Source: Thecamonas trahens ATCC 50062 (Eukaryota > Apusozoa > Apusomonadida > Apusomonadidae). From it: a DNA stretch of 54,214 nucleotides. Each line of letters opens with the position of its first letter. Position 1 is the first letter of the stretch. The notes beneath the pieces are model-generated. The model searched no databases. It was not told the DNA's origin and saw only the letters and a program-made list of their open reading frames with translations. This document shows positions 29,397 through 38,578 of the stretch, piece after piece. Location of the stretch: contig NW_013657623.1 of the NCBI RefSeq assembly GCF_000142905.1, forward strand, positions 25,928 to 80,141, in the 5' to 3' direction. The position numbers and the translations under genes were made by a program.

Positions 29397-29855
29397 AGGC
29401 TTCTGAGGCAGCGATGTCGCGTCAGAACAGACCCCACTACTGCTAGCTAGAGCCGTATCACACAGTACATGAATGTGTTGCGAATGTGATTGGAGCCTGA
29501 TGGGTCAGGGTGGGCCCGATTGGCCACCATTGCAGCGGGCGGCCAATCAAAGCGGTGCGGGGAGTGGACACGCCGACAGGCCGACTGGCCGATTGGCCGA
29601 CTGCCTGACACTGGGCACAGTCGACTCTGATTGACAGGCCATGGTAGGCAAGCGGATTGGAAGGAGTGATGGAGGTAGGAGGGAGAGAGAGAGACTCATG
29701 GGGAGAAGGGGGGTTTGGGTGGGGGGGGGGGGGTATGGTAGGCGCTGGCTGGGCGTCCGAGTGGCTGGAAGCGAGAGCGAGCGTCTGGTGTGTCGGTCGG
29801 TCGGAGAGGGATTCGGTCGGGGACTCGGTCGGGGACTCAGTCTGGAGGGGCATCG
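29397..29855. other. Intergenic, simple repeats only
   Basis: 459 bp with GGCCGACTGGCCGATTGGCC-type short repeats (29575-29600), a G run near 29718-29732 and TCGGTCGGGGAC repeats (29812-29840). No gene supported. Confidence 0.6.
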
Positions 29856-31997
29856 ATGGGATCAGTGGAGGCATTGGAAGGCTTGAAGGCTACCTTTTTA
29901 GATAGTCAGCAGCTTCTCACGCCGCAGCCGAAGAATGGTCGGCAAGGCCAAGAGGAGGATTCTCAGGCCATCGCGGCCGAGGGCAAGATGGCAGACTTGG
30001 GAAGGAGATCAGGCTCGGCAAGGATGTGGGGGGAGAGAGCAACGTCGTTATGGGATGGAGAAGTAGATGAAGCAGAGACTTGGGCCTCAGAGCGGCGGTC
30101 GAGTCGGACGCTCGAGTATGTGCCGTATCGTTCGGTGGGAACTCGTGTTGTCGTTCGTCCCGAGAGTGGGTTGGAGCACAACGGGGTACTGCAGGTCGGG
30201 TCACGGTCGGTGTCGCGGTCACCTGTGGGGATGGCAGGGTCTGGTCGGCGTAGTTCGCCACTCTCTGATGGGTCGCCGCGCTCGCTGAGAGTGCTGGCGG
30301 CCGAGATCACTGGTGAAGAGACAGAGGCGGAGACTGAGGGCAAGAAGCAGCAGCAGCAACAGCAGCAGCGGCGAGAGGAACAGCCGCGGAGGCGGAGACG
30401 GCGGAGGCGGAAAAAGACGTTGGAGACTGCTGCCGCGGAAGCTGAGGGCCGATCTCCGGCCCGGTCAGTGACCGATGAGGTGTCGATGGTGTCGTCGCCA
30501 TCGCAGGCCGAGGCCTACTATGACGGTGAGCGCAACGCAGCCGGGCGGCGCGAGGGGTTTGGCGTGTATGCACCGCCGGGCGGTGGAGTTTACGAGGGTG
30601 AGTGGCGGAACGGGAAGCGCGAGGGCCAGGGCTCGTATCGGTGGCCGGACGGGCGGGTGTATGTCGGAGGATGGAACCGCGGTCGGCGGGACGGGATCGG
30701 CATGTACTACGACGGCAGCTCGCTGTTCCGCGGGAGATGGGAGCGTGGAGTGGCTCAGGAGCTCACCTTTGTCCGCAAGTACGCGACGGCGACAGATGGG
30801 ACTGTGAGTGGCACACGGTCCGATGAAGAGAGCGAGGAAGAGCCGGTGCCGCGGCGGCTGCCGGCGCACATCGACACGCCGATGGCACTGCCGGTCTTAC
30901 CAAGCATATGGAGCCCTCACGAGCAGGCGGCATTTGTGCGGTACTTTCCGCTCCTCGGCAAGGACTGGTACATGCTCTCGTCGCTCATCCCGACCCGGAC
31001 ACCGGCTCAGATTCGGCGGTACTACCGCGAACACCGGGCCGAGGACGGACTCAGCACATTGCTCTGCTTCCACGACGGAAGCCCACGGCGCGGGGCCTTC
31101 TTTGACGAGTCGGACTCGAGCGACGAGCACGAGTTCCTTGGTGGCAACGACGAGACGGGCGACGACGAGCACGTGGTAGCGAGTGATTTCGAGGCGGCGC
31201 TCGTCCGACGTATCCACGCGGCGTGGCGAGCGAGCGAGGCCGAAGCTGTGGCGATCGGCAACGAGCACGTGGCCACGGTGGCACAGGTCGAGCTCCTCGC
31301 CGTCGTCGTTAGCAACTTTGTGGCGCATTCGGAAGAGTTGGCGGCGGTGCGACTGAAGCTTGAACTTCAGACGATTGCGTGCCCACTCGACGAAGCGACG
31401 CTGGCGGCAGTGATTGCGGCGGCTAGTGCCACGGATGTCGCGGCTGCGGACGATGGCAACGAGTGGGAGGTGACGGTGCGACAGGCGCAGTTGCTGCGAC
31501 TGGTTTGGGCGTATGTGGCTCAAGCTGAGACGCCACTGGTGGACGTTGCCGACGTGGTCGCGCTTTTGCTTCAGGAAGACAGCAGCGTGATCAGCGGGGA
31601 CAGGAGCAAAGGCGATGCCAACGCGGTGGCGGCGTTTGTGGAGGAGGCACAAGCAGCGCTCGCCGAGGAGCTTGGCAGTGGCAGCGACCACGGGCGGATG
31701 GTGGAGGTCTTTGCTGCTGCGCTCGCCGAGCCAGTGCCTCGCCGAGCAGAGCTGAAGGAGGAGGCCGAGCTTGGGACGGCGGAGCGGGTGACGCTTGGTC
31801 TCCGTGCAGCCGCGGCCGGTCTCGGACAGGCCGCGAGCCTGGTGGCAGGCACGATCTGGATGCCGGCAGCAAGCGCAGACGAGAACCACGCTGGCGAGAC
31901 AGCACGAGCTGTAATTGCCGCGCAGGCTGTGGCGAAAGCGCAAGAAGCGACAAGCGCTCCGGCTGTGGTAGCGCTTGCAGCCGCGCTTGCGCAGTGA
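29856..31997 (+). CDS. MORN-repeat protein with a SANT/Myb-like domain
   Basis: 713 residues from ATG 29856. The open frame extends 22 codons upstream but only to non-ATG codons. Residues 1-~215 are disordered, with a Gln run and an Arg/Lys run (possible nuclear signal). Residues ~220-298 hold three MORN repeats (REGFGVYAPPGGGVYEGEW, RNGKREGQGSYRWPDGRVY, RDGIGMYYDG). Residues ~351-394 form a SANT/Myb-like helix bundle with two of the spaced Trp (WSPHEQAAFVRYFPLLGKDW) and QIRRYYREHR. The C-terminal ~300 residues are Ala-rich helices. MORN repeats usually meet membranes or scaffold proteins, while SANT domains bind DNA or histone tails. The pairing is unusual. Its stop is 16 bp from the convergent IMPase stop. 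Confidence 0.72.
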   Translation: MGSVEALEGLKATFLDSQQLLTPQPKNGRQGQEEDSQAIAAEGKMADLGRRSGSARMWGERATSLWDGEVDEAETWASERRSSRTLEYVPYRSVGTRVVVRPESGLEHNGVLQVGSRSVSRSPVGMAGSGRRSSPLSDGSPRSLRVLAAEITGEETEAETEGKKQQQQQQQRREEQPRRRRRRRRKKTLETAAAEAEGRSPARSVTDEVSMVSSPSQAEAYYDGERNAAGRREGFGVYAPPGGGVYEGEWRNGKREGQGSYRWPDGRVYVGGWNRGRRDGIGMYYDGSSLFRGRWERGVAQELTFVRKYATATDGTVSGTRSDEESEEEPVPRRLPAHIDTPMALPVLPSIWSPHEQAAFVRYFPLLGKDWYMLSSLIPTRTPAQIRRYYREHRAEDGLSTLLCFHDGSPRRGAFFDESDSSDEHEFLGGNDETGDDEHVVASDFEAALVRRIHAAWRASEAEAVAIGNEHVATVAQVELLAVVVSNFVAHSEELAAVRLKLELQTIACPLDEATLAAVIAAASATDVAAADDGNEWEVTVRQAQLLRLVWAYVAQAETPLVDVADVVALLLQEDSSVISGDRSKGDANAVAAFVEEAQAALAEELGSGSDHGRMVEVFAAALAEPVPRRAELKEEAELGTAERVTLGLRAAAAGLGQAASLVAGTIWMPAASADENHAGETARAVIAAQAVAKAQEATSAPAVVALAAALAQ

Positions 31998-32013
31998 GCG
32001 GCAGAAATAGATG

Positions 32014-32973
32014 TCAGAGGATCTCACGCGGAACGTCAAGCGGAGTGAGGCAAGGGAGAATGGCAGCAGCGAGGTCATCCGTGGCAGCGACGAGGCAGTT
32101 GCGTGCGCAGAGATCAAACGCCGAGCCATCGGTGGAGTAGAGGACAGCGCCGAGTTGGCGGAGAAAGACAACGGCAGCGGCCATGTCCCAGATGTGCAGA
32201 CCATGAATAAAGTAGGCATCAAGAGCGCCCGTGGCAACGAGAGTCATGGCCATGACTGCGCAGCCGATGTTGCGGATGCCGCGGCAGGGATCTGGGTCGC
32301 CTGCGAGAGCGGTCTCTGCAGCGTGCTGTGCGGCAAGAGCTGTATGCGAGCGGTCGTACGAGTAGCCTGTGGCAATGAGAGCTTGAGCAATGGTGGTAGG
32401 CGGTGGGGTGGGGCGGTCAGCAAGCGGGACGAGCCATGTCGAGCCATGGAGCATGCCCAGACCGAGCCAGGCAAAGTAGAGGCCGTCGCGGAGAAAGGGT
32501 GCCGCAACAAGGCCCACGAGCGGCTCGCCAGCTACCACGACGGCGATGGAGATGCAGACAAAGGGAAAGCCGTGAGTGTAGTTGGTTGTCCCATCGACCG
32601 GATCGATGACCCAAGTGATGGCAGATGGGCCGAAGAAGGTGTCGCCGGACGCAGCCGAGGTCGACGACGGTGCGGACTCTTCGCCGATGCGATGATGGTG
32701 CGGGAAGCGGGCGGCGATGGTGTCAAAGGCCATGCGCTCAATAGACAGATCTGTCTCGGTGGCAAAGTCAATGGAGGAGGACTTGAACGCTGCTGCAGTG
32801 TTGCTTGCAGACGCCTGGCCATCAAGGAGAGCGGTGACGGCAAAGGTGGCGATGTCGGCAGCAGTGGTGACAATGGCGCACGCATCGGTGAGAGGAACCA
32901 TCGCTGGGAGATTGTGAGTTGGAAGGGCGGCGAGTAGCAGATCGCGTGCGGCAGCGATGGTGGCGATGTCCAT
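32014..32973 (-). CDS. Inositol monophosphatase family enzyme
   Basis: 319 residues from ATG 32973. Hydrolyses inositol monophosphates (or a related small phosphate) with Mg. Motif A is WVIDPVDGTTNYTHGFPF (32561-32614), with the metal-binding D-P-x-D-G-T. An upstream IGEES supplies the Glu ligand. Motif B is HIWDMAAA near the C-terminus (W-D-x-A). DFATETDLSIE supplies the usual D-x-x-T-x-x-D start. The body is slightly longer than the ~277 residues of animal IMPA1 because of Thr/Ala-rich insertions near the N-terminus. It is divergent from the PPR-like gene, with 224 bp between start codons. Confidence 0.88.
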   Translation of the reverse strand: MDIATIAAARDLLLAALPTHNLPAMVPLTDACAIVTTAADIATFAVTALLDGQASASNTAAAFKSSSIDFATETDLSIERMAFDTIAARFPHHHRIGEESAPSSTSAASGDTFFGPSAITWVIDPVDGTTNYTHGFPFVCISIAVVVAGEPLVGLVAAPFLRDGLYFAWLGLGMLHGSTWLVPLADRPTPPPTTIAQALIATGYSYDRSHTALAAQHAAETALAGDPDPCRGIRNIGCAVMAMTLVATGALDAYFIHGLHIWDMAAAVVFLRQLGAVLYSTDGSAFDLCARNCLVAATDDLAAAILPCLTPLDVPREIL

Positions 32974-33106
32974 AGCAAGACGAGAGAGAGAAGTGTGGCT
33001 CAGGTTGTGGAAGGTAGACCGAACGAAAAAGTGTGGCGAGGATAGTGCGGAAGAGGTGGATCTGTGTCGGTAGATGGCCGATATGTGCCATGGCTGCCGC
33101 TGGGGT

Positions 33107-33128
33107 GGGGGGGGGGGGGGGGGGGGGG
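33107..33128. repeat. 22-base poly-G tract in a divergent promoter
   Basis: Uninterrupted G run between the IMPase and PPR-like start codons. Confidence 0.95.
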
Positions 33129-33197
33129 AGCAGAGGCTGATGACGTCTCGGTGCGCGTCACTGTGGCAGCCGAGCGACAGCGACACGGCGAGTCAAT

Positions 33198-34169
33198 ATG
33201 GACGACAACGAGGAGACGGGCAGGAGCAGTAGACAGGGAGACAGACCCAACTTCAACATGCTTCGGATGATTACCATGTGTACCAGGACCATGGGGGTGG
33301 CACTGGTGCAGCAAGCGAGTCAGGGCAAGGTGGCGAGTCGGGCGAGTCGGGCAAGTCTGGCCTGTCTCGCCAGTTCGACTGGAAGTGGCGGTCGGACAGG
33401 TGGAGGAGCGATGCGGCATGATGGAGGGAATGGACGGCATGGACGGCATGGATGGAAGGTCATGGGCGGGATGATGGTCTTCTCTCGGAGTATCACCACC
33501 TTGAAGCGGCTGCGGAATGCTGGGAAGAAGGGCGATGTGGCCGGTGCTGTGGCTCTGTTTGAGGCGCTGCAAGCGGATGGTCAGACTCCACCCACAAAGG
33601 CGTGGGAAGCCATGATGGCTGCTCATTTGGCAAACTTTGATCTTGACAAGGCAAAAGAGTATGCTGATGGTCTTCTGGCTGCTTTCCCGGCGAACGAGCT
33701 GTCTGGAAAGAGCCTGGAGCCGTTGATGAAGTCCATGGGGGAGGCCGGCCGTCTGGGGGAGATGCAGGCCCTGGTCGATCGTCTCCAGCAGGCCAACATC
33801 TCACCGCTGCCCATCTCGCCGCTGGTTCAGGCTCATGTCAAGTCGGCGAATGTCGACGCTGCCGCAGAAGTGCTCGACGGCCTGGTTGCCAGTGCCGGCG
33901 AGGTCAACCAGGCGTGGATCCGGACCGTGCTCGACGGCTATTTCGGCGTCGGGTCCGGCGACGGGGTGCGCCGCATGGCCCAGATGGTCGAGGCCGTGGG
34001 CGGTGAGCCCGAACCGGCCATGCAGTCGCTACTCCAGCGCCATGCCAAGTCGGCCAATCCGGCTATGCGCGACCAAGCCAAACAGTTGCTCGACAAGTGG
34101 TTCCCGGGCACGGCTGTCGAGGACGGTCCCGTCGGTGGTGGCGGCAGCAACGGCATGCCCGGCATGTGA
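33198..34169 (+). CDS. PPR-like helical repeat protein, probably mitochondrial
   Basis: 323 residues from ATG 33198. ATG 33258 (MLRMITM...) is a possible alternative that would expose an Arg/Ser/Ala-rich, acid-poor leader like a mitochondrial presequence. Residues ~100-290 are degenerate ~35-residue helix pairs resembling PPR units (NAGKKGDVAGAVALFEAL, GQTPPTKAWEAMMAAHLANF, DLDKAKEYADGLLAAF, VDAAAEVLDGLVAS). PPR proteins bind organellar RNA, and the family call rests on repeat spacing. It ends in a Gly-rich tail. GGGTAAACG lies 10 bases after the stop. Confidence 0.55.
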   Translation: MDDNEETGRSSRQGDRPNFNMLRMITMCTRTMGVALVQQASQGKVASRASRASLACLASSTGSGGRTGGGAMRHDGGNGRHGRHGWKVMGGMMVFSRSITTLKRLRNAGKKGDVAGAVALFEALQADGQTPPTKAWEAMMAAHLANFDLDKAKEYADGLLAAFPANELSGKSLEPLMKSMGEAGRLGEMQALVDRLQQANISPLPISPLVQAHVKSANVDAAAEVLDGLVASAGEVNQAWIRTVLDGYFGVGSGDGVRRMAQMVEAVGGEPEPAMQSLLQRHAKSANPAMRDQAKQLLDKWFPGTAVEDGPVGGGGSNGMPGM

Positions 34170-34226
34170 ATCTTGTGGGTAAACGATGCCAACCCTCACT
34201 ACCACCACCCATGATCTGTATTGCAT

Positions 34227-34263
<37 letters not shown>

Positions 34264-35064
34264 GTCCTCCACCAGCCCACCAGCTTGATCTGATCCACCT
34301 CCCCCCCCCCCCTCCACCACCACCACCATCACCACCACAACCACCACAAACCCCACTATAACACCTTTTTACCATCCCCATCCCCATCCCCCTTATCCTT
34401 ATCCACCGTGTACCACGCCGCCCCATCACCGGCCAACCATCCGTCGTCCATCGCCGGTTCCGATCGAGTTCGCTGCGGGGAGAGGAGGAGGGGGGGGGGG
34501 GGGGGGGGGGGGGGTTTTTAGGGGGAAAACCCCCCCACGAGACGGGAAAAGGGGGCGAGGACCAAGAGTATAGTGAGAGGTTCATACTGCCCTCTACTTG
34601 CAAGAGTTGGAGGTGGTGACAAGGACCGGTTAGAGCTGGTAAGAGTTGCCCAGGTACCACTCGGCTGAAAGTGGGCTGCTCGCGCGTGCCGCTTGGCTGC
34701 TGACGACGACAGAGCTGGTGCTGACAGTGGCGACAGAGCTGGTGCTGACAGTGGCAAGACAACGATCACATCACATCCAACGAGACAAGGCATTTGAGTG
34801 GGAGAAAGCGTGAGAACTCTCCTCCAAATAATCATCATCATCATCATCATCAACTTGAGTGATCAGCTCGTGTCCTTGACAGACAGACAGACAGACCAAT
34901 CGATCGATCGAGGTACTTGGTGCGAGTCATCTGATACGCGCTCAGATCCAGGCAATCTCGACGTACTCTCTCTCTCTCTCTCTCTCGGTCTCTCGGTCTC
35001 TCGGTCTCTTTGATCTGCTCGATTGTCGTTATCTTGTTGGACTTGATCTCGAGTCGTTGTGAGA
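34170..35064. other. Intergenic, dense in simple repeats
   Basis: 895 bp with no supported gene. It contains a CA repeat (34229-34261), poly-C (~34299-34312), CCA/CCAC repeats, a 25-base poly-G (34490-34514), then G-runs and C-runs able to pair (AGGGGGAAAACCCCCCC). It also has a tandem duplication of about 24 bp (GACAGAGCTGGTGCTGACAG...) around 34709-34757, a CAT repeat near 34833-34851 and a TC repeat (34965-34986) running into TCTCGG units. Confidence 0.7.
34490..34514. repeat. 25-base poly-G tract
   Basis: Longest homopolymer in the window outside the gap. G-quadruplex-capable. Confidence 0.95.
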
Positions 35065-36471
35065 ATGGGTCTGCTCGGTAGACGGCGTCAGCGGAGCGTA
35101 CAGGTGCGGTGTCCGGCCTGCCGTGGTGTGCTCAACTGCCCCGAGCACGCTCCACTTGTGTCATGTCCGTGTGGGCAGGTGCTGGAGCTGAGCCGTAAGC
35201 CACAGGCGGGGGCGTACAACAACTCGATCCACGCCAATCAGGCGCCGAGTAGGTATGGCATGGCTGCTGGGCCGCGCGGACCGCGCGGACATGGTTACTA
35301 CGGGAACGGCGGGCAACAGTATCCGCAGCAGCAGCATCGTCAGGCTCCCTCGCGGAGGCATGGTGGCGGTGGGCAGGGAGGCCGGAGCCGGAGCCGAGCC
35401 AGCAACAGTGGGCGACAGGAGCCGCCGCACGGTAGTGGGCAGGGTGGAGGCAGGCGTAGACGTGGTGGCGAGCTGAAGCAGGCACCATGTAGGACGTGTG
35501 GTGGGGTTATCCAGTTCCCTGCCGGTGCGAGTCAGGTTCAGTGTCCGTGTGGAGCCATTATTGACCGCAGCCGACGGAGCGGTGGTCGAAGCAGCGGCCG
35601 GAGTAGCGGCCGGAGTGGCGGCCGGAGTGACGCTGGTAGGAGCGGCGACCGTGAGCGGCCGCGACCGTCCCAAGAAAAAGACAAGAGCAAGAAGAAGGCC
35701 AAAGCCAAGACCAAGAAGCAAAGCAGAGAGCACGATGGTCCGCCGCCACCCAGCAGGTGGGATGACGGACCGAGGCTGCCAGATCCAGCCAAGCTGCCCA
35801 AGCCCAAGCCGTGGACGTCCAAGCTTCCGCCGCCGATTCCACATGGCAGCGGAGGTAGCGGAGGTCGTACGCCGTCGCGCACCCCGTCGCGCACTCCGTC
35901 GCGGTCACCGTCTGCACTGGGCACGGTGGCGGGCGGAGGGCGGTCAGGATCGCGTTCGCCGGCGCCTCCGCGACGGCTGGCGCCGATCGGCGCGCCGCCT
36001 CCGGCGGCAGCGGTGGCGGCAGTGGCAGCAAGTGATAGTGGACGGTCCAAGCGTGCGCCGACACATCAGATGACGCGGACTGACACGCTCGCGTCGCTGA
36101 CAAACGCCTCGCTCGATTTGTACAAGGCATGGCTGTACAAGCAGTCGAAGAGCGGGACGCGGTGGGACAAGTTTTGGTGTGAGCTATATGACGACGGCAT
36201 TCACTGCTGGACGAACAAGCCGAGGCGCGGAGGCAAGCGCCGCGGAGTGGTCTCGTTTGACGAGATCGCAGTCCAAGCCGTGTATGCGCGCGGGCGGCAG
36301 CGCGATGGGCGGCATGTCTTTGCCATTGCCACTGCCGAGCGCGAGTACGTGTTTGGCACCGAGGCTGTTGATGAGTACGAGATCTGGCTCGAGCTCATGG
36401 CTGAGGACTACGAGGTTGTTGATCAGAGAGGCGACAGCGGGTCCGATGACGCAAGTGATGAAGACTTCTGA
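35065..36471 (+). CDS. Two LSD1-type zinc fingers plus a PH domain
   Basis: 468 residues from ATG 35065. Two zf-LSD1-like modules are visible: residues ~16-40 (RCPACRGVL...LVSCPCGQVLEL) and ~140-166 (CRTCGGVIQFPAGASQVQCP, then CGAII). The second fits the C-x-x-C-x-x-x-L-x-x-P-x-G-A-x-x-V-x-C-x-x-C pattern closely. Between and after them are Arg/Ser/Gly repeats (SGRSSGRSGGRSDAGRSGDR) and a Lys-rich patch with Pro-rich SRTPSRTPSR units. Residues ~348-455 form a PH domain: LYKAWLYKQSKSGTRWDKFW with a C-terminal helix Trp (YEIWLELM). This suggests a membrane-phosphoinositide or protein-binding adaptor. The ligand is unknown. The product ends in an acidic tail. Confidence 0.72.
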   Translation: MGLLGRRRQRSVQVRCPACRGVLNCPEHAPLVSCPCGQVLELSRKPQAGAYNNSIHANQAPSRYGMAAGPRGPRGHGYYGNGGQQYPQQQHRQAPSRRHGGGGQGGRSRSRASNSGRQEPPHGSGQGGGRRRRGGELKQAPCRTCGGVIQFPAGASQVQCPCGAIIDRSRRSGGRSSGRSSGRSGGRSDAGRSGDRERPRPSQEKDKSKKKAKAKTKKQSREHDGPPPPSRWDDGPRLPDPAKLPKPKPWTSKLPPPIPHGSGGSGGRTPSRTPSRTPSRSPSALGTVAGGGRSGSRSPAPPRRLAPIGAPPPAAAVAAVAASDSGRSKRAPTHQMTRTDTLASLTNASLDLYKAWLYKQSKSGTRWDKFWCELYDDGIHCWTNKPRRGGKRRGVVSFDEIAVQAVYARGRQRDGRHVFAIATAEREYVFGTEAVDEYEIWLELMAEDYEVVDQRGDSGSDDASDEDF

Positions 36472-36661
36472 GCATTCAGCGCTATTGTGATTGATGAGAG
36501 GCCGAGGCAGTGGGGGAGATGGGGGAGAGAGAATGGCGTGTGTTGGGCAGGAGTGGCGAGTTGGAAAACTAATGGTTGTTATTCTTGACAAATGTGGTCA
36601 ATGGTAATAAAGAGGTGCGGCAGGAGCAATGTCTCGGAAACGCGCCGTGGACAGTGATGCC

Positions 36662-37753
36662 TCACTCGGACTCGCCGGGGAGGAACTGCACGGTGACGTG
36701 GTGATGGACATGCTTACCGAAGCGGGGACCGCGACCGTGGCGATGCGCGTGGTGCGGCGGGCCGTGGTGGTGCGCGTGATGCGGCGGGCCGTGGCGATGG
36801 GCATGCTTGCCGAAGCGCGGGCCGCGGCCGTGGCGATGGCCAAACTTGCGACCCTTGCCAAACTTGCCGCACTTGCGGCCGCGCGCCGATGAGACGGCGA
36901 TGAGACGGCGGAGGATGGCCTCCGGCACGGGCTCGCCGGCGTCGAGGAGGGCAGCAGCCTTGGCAGCGACGTTGCGCGGGCCGACACCCGACGCCTTGCG
37001 CTCGGCGATCTCGGCGTCGACGGCGTCGACGTGAGCCTGGATGGCAGAGGCGCGTTCGGCGTCGCCGGCAGCAGCGAGGGCGGCGGCCTTGGCAGCCTTC
37101 CGCGACTTGACGCGGAAGAGAACATGCATGGGCACGTGGACAATCCAAGCCATCGGGTTGGTCTCGTCACAATCGTTGGCGTCCTCAGCATCAAGGTCAG
37201 TCGAGGTTGAGGCCGAGGCCGAGGCCGAGGCGCTGGCCGACATGTTCATCGAGGCCGAGCCAGAGTCCGACGACGACGACGACGACGACGAGAGCGGCAT
37301 CGACCCGTCACGAATGGCAAGCTCGGTCTCAATGGCGGCAATGATGCCAGAGAGACGAGCGATCTTGCCAGTCTTGCCCTTAGCCACGGCCTTGTCATGG
37401 GCCGCTGACTTCTTGGCGAGCATCGCCAGAAGGCGCGGCGTGGCGAGGGTCGGGATGCGGGCGAGGATCTTGGGCGGAGCGTTAGCGACCGGAGCCTCGA
37501 GAGATGTGGCCTCGGTGGCGTGGGCATCAAGGGCGGCCTGGATGGCCTCGAGCTGCTCCTCGATGCGGGCGATGCGCTTGGGCGGGGCATCGGCATCGAG
37601 AGCCTTGTTAAGGCGCTTGGACGTGTTGGCCAGCATCTTGGAGAGCTTGGCCGGGCCTGCAGCCGCGATCTTGGCAGCAAAGGCAGGCGAAAGTGTGGAC
37701 GACTTGTTGTCGGTGATCTTGTTGTTGTTGTTCATCTTGTTCATGTTGTTCAT
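36662..37753 (-). CDS. Unrecognised protein with repeated helical segments and a His-rich tail
   Basis: 363 residues if started at ATG 37753 (MNNMNKMNNNN). The frame is open to ATG 37840 and beyond, so the start is unsure. Two Ala/Lys-rich helical segments of ~55 residues look related to each other (AKLSKMLANTSKRLNKAL... and PRLLAMLAKKSAAHDKAV..., each ending in an I-E-x-x-L/I helix). A Ser/Ala/Asp low-complexity linker follows, then another helical block. The last ~55 residues are extremely His/Gly/Arg-rich (GKHAHRHGPPHHAHHHGPP), encoded by tandem DNA repeats at 36725-36840, and could bind metal. I do not recognise a family. Confidence 0.55.
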   Translation of the reverse strand: MNNMNKMNNNNKITDNKSSTLSPAFAAKIAAAGPAKLSKMLANTSKRLNKALDADAPPKRIARIEEQLEAIQAALDAHATEATSLEAPVANAPPKILARIPTLATPRLLAMLAKKSAAHDKAVAKGKTGKIARLSGIIAAIETELAIRDGSMPLSSSSSSSSDSGSASMNMSASASASASASTSTDLDAEDANDCDETNPMAWIVHVPMHVLFRVKSRKAAKAAALAAAGDAERASAIQAHVDAVDAEIAERKASGVGPRNVAAKAAALLDAGEPVPEAILRRLIAVSSARGRKCGKFGKGRKFGHRHGRGPRFGKHAHRHGPPHHAHHHGPPHHAHRHGRGPRFGKHVHHHVTVQFLPGESE

Positions 37754-38578
37754 GTCTTTTGAGTGTGCGGTTGTGGTGTGTGCTTGCGGCGGCCGAAATC
37801 GTCGCCAGTTTTGTGGTGCTTGGCGAACGCTGGACTCCATTTTTCCTTTGACCGCGGATGGCACGGTAACGTCGCAGATGCGACAGACCGCGATGGGGAG
37901 GGGGAGGGGGAGGGGGGGGGGAGGTAGAAAGGATAGAATCGCCAGACAAAACATGCTTGAGCAATACGACGGCTGCGCAAGCAGTCTCGCACACAAGCTT
38001 CATTCAAGGGCGACGCACTGCTCGACGACGCGGGACGACGCGTGTCAGGATCGGGTCCTCTCAATCATCGATTGGGGTGTATCTAACGCCTGCATGGACG
38101 ACAGACAAGATTACCGTGAACATGTGTAGACAAAGCTGGTCATGTGTATGTGGATGCGTGTGTGCGTGCATGCGTGCGTGGCTGCATGGTCATCAAATCA
38201 ATCATCCACATCATCAACTCCAAATAACAAGGAGCCAATCAAGCAACAAAAAGCAGCGCGGGAGACGCATCAGCAGCCATTGACCGATGGAGACAATGAA
38301 CAGGCAATGATTGTGAGGGACATAAATACGATAACCATCACATTCATTGGTTACAGATGCTTGTCATCTAAAGTGATGGATCCCAGACAGAAAGCAAGCC
38401 ATTGATTGCGAGGGAAAGAGTGCCAAAAATGAGCGAGCAATGGAGCGAGCATCGTCGTCGTCGTCGTCGGTTGCCACGGACACGTCACTTGGACGAGCGG
38501 TAGGAGAGAGTGGAGGAGCCGGACAGGTTGGAGCAGGCAGGGAAGAGCGAGAGGTAACATAAGTATTTGAGAATTGGC
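37754..38578. other. Intergenic, no gene seen
   Basis: 825 bp divergent region. It has a G-rich stretch at 37894-37922, GTGCGTGCATGC-type repeats at 38150-38190 and a GTC repeat near 38451-38470. The region may include an extended 5' end of the His-rich gene up to 37840. Confidence 0.5.

Noticed and set aside
34505-34545. GGGGTTTTTAGGGGG as telomere-like repeat
   Set aside because: It is a single occurrence beside a poly-G run, with no tandem telomere units, and genes continue on both sides.
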